Below, one piece after another: positions 57,743 through 64,000 of a stretch of DNA of 64,000 bases (position 1 is its first letter; each line of letters opens with the position of its first letter). The notes under the pieces are model-generated. The model was not told where the DNA came from. It saw nothing but the letters and a program-made list of their open reading frames with translations, and did no database searches. The stretch lies in contig NZ_JAPDHU010000002.1 of assembly GCF_031921685.1 (NCBI RefSeq), positions 1,178,001-1,242,000 on the forward strand, given 5' to 3'. Both the position numbers and the translations under genes were made by a program. This stretch comes from Terripilifer sp031921685. GTDB taxonomy: Bacteria; Pseudomonadota; Alphaproteobacteria; Rhizobiales; Beijerinckiaceae.

Positions 57743-58936
57743 TCACTTGGTCAGCGGACACCCGCTTTCCGCCGCGCTCGGATAGGCCTGATCGCCCGGC
57801 ACCGTGGCGAGCAGTTTGTAATAGTCCCACGGCCTCTTCGACTCCGCCGGCTTCTTGACCTCGAACAGATAGACGTCATGCACCATGCGACCATTGGCCA
57901 GCACCTTGCCACCGTTGAACACATCGTCATCGACGGGCATCTCCCGCAGCTTCTTCGCCACGACCTCGCTGTCCTTGCTGTTGGCCGCCTTGACTGCCTT
58001 CAGATATTGCAAGGTCGCCGAATAGGTGCCGGCTTGGATCATGCTCGGCATGCGGCCGGTGCGTTTGAAATAGCGCTCGGCGAAGGCGCGCGATCTGTCA
58101 TCGCGGTCCCAGTAATAGGATTCTGTCAGCACCAGGCCCTGCGCCGCCTGGAGGCCGAGGCCATGCACTTCCGCCAGGGTCATCAGCAAGCCTGCCATTT
58201 TCTGGCCGCCGGCGACGATGCCGAATTCCGACGCCTGCTTGATCGAATTGATCGTATCAAGACCGGCATTGGCGAGACCGATGACCTTCGCCTTCGAACT
58301 TTGCGCCTGCAACAGGAAGGACGAGAAGTCGGACGAATTCAGCGGATGGCGCACCGAGCCCAGCACTTTGCCGCCCTTGGCTTTGACAATAGCCGAAGTG
58401 TCTTCTTCCAGCGAATAGCCGAAGGCATAGTCGGCTGTCAGGAAGAACCAGGTGTTGCCGCCCTGTTCGGTCAAGGCACCTCCCGTGCCCACCGCCAATG
58501 AGCGGGTGTCGAAAGACCAATGGAACCCATAGGGCGAACAGGCATCGCCACTGATGCGCGAGGTCGCCGCGCCGATGACGATGTCGATCTTCTTCATCTG
58601 CTTGGTCAAATCTTGGACAGCCAAGGCGACCGAGGACGTCGTCAATTCGGTGATCATGTCGACGCCATCGACATCATACCATTTGCGGGCGATGCTGACG
58701 GCCAGATCCGGCTTGTTCTGGTGGTCGGCGGTCACGAGGTCCACCTTCTGCCCAAGAACTGAGCCGCCGAAATCCTCGATCGCCATTCGGGCCGCTTCCA
58801 CCGACCATTTGCCGCCATAATCGGCATAGACGCCGGACTGGTCGTTAAGGATGCCGATTTTGACGCCTTGCGCCCAGGCGGAACCACCCAGCAACAGGCT
58901 GCAGGCGGCGACAGCCGACAAAAGTCTTCCGGTCAT
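57743..58936 (-). CDS. Liv-type ABC transporter binding protein
   Basis: A 397-residue periplasmic receptor of the branched-chain amino acid/amide/aromatic acid (Peripla_BP_6) class. A signal peptide (LLSAVAACSLLLGGSAWAQG) precedes VKIGILNDQSGVYADYGG. A second receptor at 60941-62158 has a closely similar sequence, including LNSSDFSSFLLQAQ. ATG at 58936 has GGAGG 5 bases before it. It stands alone on the minus strand, about 450 bases from the livG gene, and may share the LivFGHM membrane complex. Confidence 0.9.
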   Translation of the reverse strand: MTGRLLSAVAACSLLLGGSAWAQGVKIGILNDQSGVYADYGGKWSVEAARMAIEDFGGSVLGQKVDLVTADHQNKPDLAVSIARKWYDVDGVDMITELTTSSVALAVQDLTKQMKKIDIVIGAATSRISGDACSPYGFHWSFDTRSLAVGTGGALTEQGGNTWFFLTADYAFGYSLEEDTSAIVKAKGGKVLGSVRHPLNSSDFSSFLLQAQSSKAKVIGLANAGLDTINSIKQASEFGIVAGGQKMAGLLMTLAEVHGLGLQAAQGLVLTESYYWDRDDRSRAFAERYFKRTGRMPSMIQAGTYSATLQYLKAVKAANSKDSEVVAKKLREMPVDDDVFNGGKVLANGRMVHDVYLFEVKKPAESKRPWDYYKLLATVPGDQAYPSAAESGCPLTK

Positions 58937-59395
58937 AGAGCCCTCCACACGTTCTCAGAGCCGCCGACAGCCCGATGGGAACCAACGAACGATCCGACCC
59001 AAAAGCTTTGTCAGGTTCAATCAGACTATTTGCCAATTCGCAGGCCGCCAAAGACCGGCTTACCAAGGCTGGGCACGCCCTCACCCGCGTGGGTCGGGAA
59101 CCCAGGACCCGGAACCTTGGAGACGCCTTGCACTGATGAGTTTCGTCATCCACACTGCCAACGGTTCACGACGAGGCAGGACAAAGCCCTAAGCGCCGAT
59201 GGCGCTGGTGTAGTGGTCTCAGAGCAGGCCATTTTAAAAAAGCAGAACGAATAGCTTGCCAGATGGTGTTGCGGCCGAGAGGGAGACGAAGGGCGGCGTT
59301 AGCAGCAACCGACATCAAACGTGCTGGGGAAGGCACATGCGATGTCGCGATGACGTTGCCTCTCCGATGCCGAGCGGTGGTTGGGAGAGATGTGA
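58937..59395. other. Intergenic region with no supported gene
   Basis: About 460 bases with no convincing coding frame. Several small inverted repeats occur (for example around GGGTCGGGAACCCAGGACCC, 59091-59110), which could be a regulatory structure between the divergent binding-protein and livG genes. A short similarity to the end of 5S rRNA around 59195 is too weak to call. The region must carry both promoters. I see no FNR, GntR-type or REPIN motif. Confidence 0.6.
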
Positions 59396-60151
59396 TTGGC
59401 AGAAGACTACATTCTTGAAACCCAAGGGCTGACCAAGGAGTTTGCCGGTTTCGTCGCGGTTCATGACGTGAACCTGCGTATCAAGCGAGGCAGCGTTCAT
59501 GCCCTGATCGGCCCCAACGGCGCCGGCAAGACCACGTGTTTCAACCTGCTGACGAAGTTCCTCACTCCGACGCGCGGTCAGATTCTTTATAAGGGGCAAG
59601 ACATCACGGCCATGAAACCGGCCGATGTCGCCCGGCTCGGCCTCGTGCGTTCCTTCCAGATCTCAGCCGTCTTCCCTCACCTGACCGCGCTTGAGAACGT
59701 GCGCGTGGCCTTGCAACGCCAGCACGGCGACTCGTTCGACTTCTGGCGCTCGAAGAGCGTGCTGAACCGATTCAACGATCGTGCCAAGGAATTGCTGAAC
59801 GACGTCGGCTTGAGCGCCTTCGCCGAGACGCAGGCGGTCGAAATGTCATACGGCCGCAAACGCGCGTTGGAGATCGCCACCACCTTGGCGCTCGATCCCG
59901 AGATGATGCTGCTCGACGAGCCGATGGCCGGCATGGGCCATGAGGATATCGACAAGATCGCCGCCCTCATCAAGCGCATCTCCGCCAAATATACGATCGT
60001 CATGGTTGAACATAATCTCAGCGTCGTCGCCAATCTCTCCGATCGGATCACCGTTCTGGCGCGCGGCCGTGTGTTGGCGGAAGGCAATTATGCCGAACTG
60101 ACCAAGGACGAACGCGTCAAGGAAGCCTATCTGGGAGCCGGCCATGCTTGA
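59396..60151 (+). CDS. livG: High-affinity ABC transporter ATPase, LivG type
   Basis: A 251-residue ATPase of the LivG class. Walker A is GPNGAGKTT, the signature is MSYGRKRALEIA, and Walker B is MMLLDEPMAGMG. The TTG at 59396 has GGGAGAG 7 bases before it and gives MAEDYILETQG. It overlaps livF by 8 bases. The gene order livG-livF-binding protein-livH-livM forms one importer operon. The substrate is unknown: branched-chain amino acids, urea, or aromatic acids are all possible for this family. Confidence 0.95.
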   Translation: MAEDYILETQGLTKEFAGFVAVHDVNLRIKRGSVHALIGPNGAGKTTCFNLLTKFLTPTRGQILYKGQDITAMKPADVARLGLVRSFQISAVFPHLTALENVRVALQRQHGDSFDFWRSKSVLNRFNDRAKELLNDVGLSAFAETQAVEMSYGRKRALEIATTLALDPEMMLLDEPMAGMGHEDIDKIAALIKRISAKYTIVMVEHNLSVVANLSDRITVLARGRVLAEGNYAELTKDERVKEAYLGAGHA

Positions 60152-60893
60152 GACCGCGACGCCTGTTTCCGGTCTGGATGCGACCGATAACGCCAATCTC
60201 GTTCTGTCGGTGCGCAATCTCGAAGCCTGGTATGGCGAATCCCACGTTTTGCACGGCATCGATTTCGACGTGCGCGAGGGCGAGGTGGTGACCTTGCTCG
60301 GACGCAACGGCGCCGGCAAGACCACGACCTTGAAATCGATCATGGGGATCATCGGCAAGCGCACGGGCTCCGTCCGCTTTCGCGGCAAGGACATCGTGCG
60401 CACCGCCTCCGACAAGATCGCCCGACAAGGCATCGCCATCTGCCCGGAAGAACGCGGCATCTTCGCCAGCCTCGACGTGCGCGAAAACCTCATGCTGCCG
60501 CCGATGGTGCAGCCCGGCGGCTTGACGCTCGATCAGATTTTCGAACTGTTCCCCAATTTGAAGGAGCGGCTGAACAGCCAGGGCACGAAACTGTCCGGCG
60601 GCGAACAGCAGATGCTGGCTATCGCCCGCATCCTGCGCACCGGCGCGCGCTTCCTCATGCTGGACGAACCGACCGAAGGCCTGGCGCCCGTCATCATTCA
60701 GCAGATCGGCAACACCATCGCGCGGCTCAAGTCGCAGGGCTTCACCATCCTGCTGGTCGAACAGAATTTCCGTTGGGCCTCGACCGTTGCCGATCGCTTC
60801 TATGTCGTCGAGCACGGCAAGGTGATCGACCATTTCAGCAACGCCAAGCTGCAAGACAATATGGAGAAATTGCACGTCTATCTCGGCGTCTAA
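60144..60893 (+). CDS. livF: High-affinity ABC transporter ATPase, LivF type
   Basis: A 249-residue ATPase of the LivF class. Walker A is GRNGAGKTT, the signature is LSGGEQQMLAIA and Walker B is FLMLDEPTEGLAP. The ATG overlaps the end of livG and has GGAG upstream. As in other Liv systems, LivG and LivF form the ATPase heterodimer. The binding protein gene follows 47 bases later. Confidence 0.95.
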   Translation: MLETATPVSGLDATDNANLVLSVRNLEAWYGESHVLHGIDFDVREGEVVTLLGRNGAGKTTTLKSIMGIIGKRTGSVRFRGKDIVRTASDKIARQGIAICPEERGIFASLDVRENLMLPPMVQPGGLTLDQIFELFPNLKERLNSQGTKLSGGEQQMLAIARILRTGARFLMLDEPTEGLAPVIIQQIGNTIARLKSQGFTILLVEQNFRWASTVADRFYVVEHGKVIDHFSNAKLQDNMEKLHVYLGV

Positions 60894-60940
60894 AAGACGG
60901 AGAGCGGACGCGCCTCAGGGAGTGGTTGAAGGAGTAGACC

Positions 60941-62158
60941 ATGATCAAAGCATTTTCAGCCTTGCTTTTCACGACCGCCCTCGCCTGCGCCGGCAGCGCC
61001 GCGCTGGCTCAAGACAAGACCGTCAAGATCGGCGCGCTCAGCGACCAATCCGGCCTCTATGCCGATCTCGGCGGCCCGGGCTCGACGCTCGCCGCCCAGA
61101 TGGCGGCGGAGGATTCAGGCCTGACGCAGAAAGGCTGGAAGATCGACATCATTTCTGCCGATCATCAGAACAAGCCTGACATCGGCAGCAATATCGCGCG
61201 CCAATGGTTCGACGTCGAGAAGGTCGACATCATCGTCGACGTGCCGAATTCCGGCGTCGCGCTGGCCGTCAACAATATCGTGCGCGAGAAGAACGGCGTT
61301 TACATCAATTCCGGCGCCGCAGCGTCCGATCTGACCAATTCGCAGTGCTCGCCCAATACGGTGCACTGGACCTATGACACCTATATGCTGGCGCACGGCA
61401 CTGGCGGCGCGCTGGTGAAAGCCGGCGGCGATAGCTGGTTCTTCATCACCGCCGACTATGCCTTCGGCGCGGCGCTCGAACGCGACACCACCGCCGTGGT
61501 GAAAGCCGGTGGCGGCAGAGTGCTCGGCAGCGTCAAACATCCGCTGAACTCCTCGGACTTCTCGTCCTTCCTGCTGCAGGCCCAGGCCTCCAAGGCCAAG
61601 ATCATCGGCCTCGCCAATGCCGGTGGCGACACCACCAATACGATCAAGCAGGCCGCTGAATTCGGCATCGTCAGCGGTGGCCAGAAACTCGCCGCGCTCC
61701 TCCTCTTCCTCAGCGACGTGCATTCGCTCGGCCTGAACGTGGCGCAAGGGCTGAACTTCACCGAATCCTTCTATTGGGACACCAACGATCAGACCCGCGC
61801 CTTCGCCAAGAAATTCCAGGAGCGCATGCGCAACAAGCAGATGCCGACCATGGTTCACGCCGGCGTCTATGCGGGCGTGCTGCATTATCTCAAGGCGCTC
61901 GAAGCCATGGGTGGTAATTCTCACGATGGCGCCAAGATCGTCGCCAAGATGAAGGAAATGCCGACCGACGATCCGCTGTTCGGCAAGGGCAAGATCGAAG
62001 CGAACGGCCGCAAGATTCACCCGGCCTATCTCTTCGAAGTGAAGAAGCCGTCGGAATCCAAGGGCCCGTGGGACTACTACAAGCTCGTCTCCACCATTCC
62101 GGCCGAGCAGGCTTTCACGCCGCTGTCGGAAAGCACCTGCGCTCTCCTGAAGAAATAA
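60941..62158 (+). CDS. Liv-type ABC transporter binding protein, second copy
   Basis: A 405-residue periplasmic receptor of the same class as the gene at 57743. A signal peptide (LFTTALACAGSAALAQD) is followed by VKIGALSDQSGLYADLGG. Shared segments with the other receptor are LNSSDFSSFLLQAQ, IKQAAEFGIVSGGQK (close match) and the KKPSESKGPWDYYKLVSTIP-like end, showing duplication followed by divergence. AAGGAG lies before the ATG. It is inside the operon between livF and livH, so it is the main receptor for this importer. Confidence 0.93.
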   Translation: MIKAFSALLFTTALACAGSAALAQDKTVKIGALSDQSGLYADLGGPGSTLAAQMAAEDSGLTQKGWKIDIISADHQNKPDIGSNIARQWFDVEKVDIIVDVPNSGVALAVNNIVREKNGVYINSGAAASDLTNSQCSPNTVHWTYDTYMLAHGTGGALVKAGGDSWFFITADYAFGAALERDTTAVVKAGGGRVLGSVKHPLNSSDFSSFLLQAQASKAKIIGLANAGGDTTNTIKQAAEFGIVSGGQKLAALLLFLSDVHSLGLNVAQGLNFTESFYWDTNDQTRAFAKKFQERMRNKQMPTMVHAGVYAGVLHYLKALEAMGGNSHDGAKIVAKMKEMPTDDPLFGKGKIEANGRKIHPAYLFEVKKPSESKGPWDYYKLVSTIPAEQAFTPLSESTCALLKK

Positions 62159-62227
62159 GATCGGCGGCCCGGCGGCACCCACCGCCGGGCACCATCCTCC
62201 GATCCAGAGCCTGAAAGACCGATCGCG

Positions 62228-63091
62228 ATGCAAGCCCTTTACGCCCAACTTCTGGTGGGTCTGATCAACGGCTCCTTCTATGCGCTTTTGAGCCTGGGGC
62301 TCGCCGTCATTTTCGGCATGCTCAACATCATCAATTTCGCCCACGGCGCTCTCTATATGATGGGCGCCTTCGTCGCCTATTTCTTCCTCGAATATACTGG
62401 GCTCGGCTACTGGTGGTCACTGCTGCTGGCGCCCATCGTCATCGGCCTGTTCGGCATGGTGCTCGAACGCACCATGCTGCATCGCCTGCAAGGCCTCGAT
62501 CATCTTTATGGATTGCTGCTGACCTTCGGCCTCGCGCTCATCATCCAGGGCCTGTTCCAGAATTATTTCGGTTCCTCCGGCCTGCCCTATGCCATCCCTG
62601 AGCAATTGCGCGGCGGCATCAACCTCGGCTTCATGTTCCTGCCCATCTATCGCGCCTGGGTGGTGGTCTTCTCTCTCGTCGTCTGTTTCGCCACCTGGTT
62701 CCTCATCGAGCGCACGAGGCTCGGTGCCTATCTGCGCGCGGCGACGGAAAACCCCACTCTTGTGCAAGCCTTCGGCATCAACGTTCCCCGTATGATCACT
62801 CTCACCTACGGTCTCGGCGTCGGTCTCGCGGCGCTGGCCGGCGTCCTCTCCGCGCCGATCAATCAGGTCCGCCCCTTGATGGGCGCGGATCTGATCATCG
62901 TCGTCTTCGCTGTGGTGGTAATCGGCGGCATGGGCTCGATCATGGGTTCGATCATCACCGGCTTCGCGCTCGGCGTGATCGAGGGACTGACGAAATATTT
63001 TTATCCCGAAGCCTCCAACACCGTCGTCTTCGTTCTGATGGTGCTGGTGCTACTGGTGAAGCCGACGGGACTGACGGGACGGGCCAACTGA
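62228..63091 (+). CDS. livH: ABC transporter permease, LivH type
   Basis: A 287-residue inner-membrane permease with about eight membrane helices. LINGSFYALLSLGLAVIFGMLNIINFAHGALYMMGAF and GVGLAALAGVLSAPINQVRP are typical of LivH. It follows the binding-protein gene by 69 bases and precedes livM by one base. With LivM it forms the channel of the importer. Confidence 0.95.
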   Translation: MQALYAQLLVGLINGSFYALLSLGLAVIFGMLNIINFAHGALYMMGAFVAYFFLEYTGLGYWWSLLLAPIVIGLFGMVLERTMLHRLQGLDHLYGLLLTFGLALIIQGLFQNYFGSSGLPYAIPEQLRGGINLGFMFLPIYRAWVVVFSLVVCFATWFLIERTRLGAYLRAATENPTLVQAFGINVPRMITLTYGLGVGLAALAGVLSAPINQVRPLMGADLIIVVFAVVVIGGMGSIMGSIITGFALGVIEGLTKYFYPEASNTVVFVLMVLVLLVKPTGLTGRAN

Positions 63092-63092
63092 C

Positions 63093-64000
63093 ATGACATC
63101 GATTACCGCGAGCACCAACCCGGCCAACAACACCCGCGACGAAAGCATCGTCTTCGTCGTCATGGCCGTGATCCTGGCCGTCGTCCCCTTCACCGGGCTC
63201 TATCCCTATTTCGTCATGCAGGCACTGTGCTTTTCCTTATTCGCCTGCGCCTTCAATCTGCTGATCGGCTATGGCGGTCTTTTGTCGTTCGGCCATGCCA
63301 TGTTCCTGGGCACGGCCGGCTATGTCACCGCTCATGCCTTGAAGGTCTGGGGTTTCGAGCCGGCGCTGGGCATTCTCCTGGGCGTCGCCGCCTCCGCCGC
63401 ACTCGCGGTGCTGACCGGCCTCATCGCCATTCGCCGACAGGGCATCTATTTCGCCATGATCACCTTGGCGCTGTCGCAGCTCCTCTATTTCATCTATCTG
63501 CAAACACCGTTCACCCATGGCGAGGACGGCATCCAGGGCGTGCCGCAGGGCCGGCTGTTCGGCTTCATCGATCTCTCCCGCCCCCTCACCCTCTATTATT
63601 TCGTTCTCATCGTTTTCCTGCTCGCCTTCCTGCTCATCTTCCGCATCATCAATTCGCCGTTCGGCGAAGTCTTGAAATCGATCCGCGAGAACGAACAGCG
63701 GGCGATCTCGCTTGGCTATCGCGCCGATCAGTACAAGCTCATGGCCTATATTCTGTCCGGCGCGCTCGCCGGCCTCGCCGGTTCCCTGAAAGTGCTGGTC
63801 GCGCAGAATGCGGGTCTAACCGATGTGCACTGGTCGATGTCCGGTGAAGTGGTTTTGATGACTTTGCTTGGCGGCCTCGGCACGATCTTCGGTCCGATCG
63901 TCGGCGCCTTCATCATCATCACCATGCAGCAATATCTCGCCCAGTTCGGCCAATGGGTGATCGTGATGCAGGGCGTGATCTTCGTGGTCTGCGTGCTCAC
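63093..64000 (+). CDS. livM: ABC transporter permease, LivM type (partial)
   Basis: A permease cut by the right edge of the window; 302 residues are visible. It starts with ATG at 63093, one base after the livH stop. LLIGYGGLLSFGHAMFLGTAGY and VLVAQNAGLTDVHWSMSGEVVLMTLLGGLGTIFGPIVGA are classic LivM motifs. LivM proteins usually have about 320-430 residues, so little may be missing. It completes the importer with livH, livG, livF and the binding proteins. Confidence 0.93.
   Translation, partial: MTSITASTNPANNTRDESIVFVVMAVILAVVPFTGLYPYFVMQALCFSLFACAFNLLIGYGGLLSFGHAMFLGTAGYVTAHALKVWGFEPALGILLGVAASAALAVLTGLIAIRRQGIYFAMITLALSQLLYFIYLQTPFTHGEDGIQGVPQGRLFGFIDLSRPLTLYYFVLIVFLLAFLLIFRIINSPFGEVLKSIRENEQRAISLGYRADQYKLMAYILSGALAGLAGSLKVLVAQNAGLTDVHWSMSGEVVLMTLLGGLGTIFGPIVGAFIIITMQQYLAQFGQWVIVMQGVIFVVCVL

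Noticed and set aside
59190..59235. Resemblance to the 3' part of 5S rRNA
   Set aside because: Only a short part looks similar, the rest of a 5S molecule is absent, and no rRNA operon is nearby.
61115..62344. Long frame opposite the second Liv receptor
   Set aside because: The receptor is certain; this is a shadow.
1..64000. CRISPR arrays, insertion sequences, tRNA genes, integrase or att sites
   Set aside because: No regularly spaced direct repeats, transposase or integrase genes, or tRNA-like folds were found on either strand by reading.

Overview
This 64 kb window is a GC-rich chromosomal segment of an alphaproteobacterium, most likely Hyphomicrobiales (Rhizobiales). The placement rests on gene families and order: ppiD-trpE and trpGDC-moaC-moeA linkage, DUF1236, DUF2842 and DUF4239 proteins, a bacterial Ku, a Cys-containing (metal-dependent type) KdsA, NnrU, CtaA, and many Bug/TctC-type receptors. 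I see no rRNA, tRNA, CRISPR array, phage or insertion sequence. Both ends cut genes (ppiD at the left, livM at the right).

Layout. 0-9.4 kb: housekeeping block with the end of ppiD, trpE, then an AT-rich unknown gene and a convergent Tat-exported metallophosphoesterase that separate trpE from trpG-trpD-trpC-moaC-moeA. 9.4-14.7 kb: a catabolic island with a LysR regulator carrying two DNA-binding domains, a divergent Bug receptor, a secreted esterase, a LigI-like amidohydrolase and an alpha/beta hydrolase lacking its nucleophile Ser. 14.7-16.7 kb: small envelope genes, a palindromic REPIN-like repeat and Ku. 16.9-22.2 kb: metal and low-oxygen block, with feoAB divergent from an NRAMP-related transporter, then CBS-BON and triple-BON proteins; FNR/FixK-type boxes precede the last three. 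22.3-28.4 kb: kinase-like protein, DoxX, two Tat-exported Bug receptors, queF, a tandem hydrolase and a small protein behind a perfect palindrome.

28.5-39.5 kb is the most interesting part. It is a catabolic cluster built from an amidohydrolase, a Rieske oxygenase, a complete ABC importer (binding protein, ATPase, permease), a GntR/FCD regulator, a NIPSNAP protein, a cyclic amidohydrolase, a DapA-like aldolase/lyase and a RidA deaminase. Copies of a TTGGTATnCCAA-like operator lie in both divergent promoter regions, so the GntR protein probably controls the whole set. The substrate is unknown; an aromatic or N-heterocyclic amide is a reasonable guess. Both amidohydrolases lack the first His of the metal-binding HxH motif.

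39.5-54.5 kb: kdsA, a SPOR protein, a DUF1190 protein, a LigC-type dehydrogenase, ppa, an acyl-CoA synthetase, another Bug receptor, a second REPIN-like repeat, an intradiol dioxygenase/SnoaL-like/hydrolase operon, metY, membrane proteins, ctaA and a DUF2842 protein. 54.5-64 kb: small unknown genes (including a 40-residue membrane protein), a MarR-flavin monooxygenase divergent pair with a palindromic operator candidate, and a Liv-type ABC importer with two paralogous binding proteins.

Overall the segment looks like a versatile soil or plant-associated bacterium in which conserved housekeeping genes alternate with modules for importing and degrading small organic acids and aromatics.
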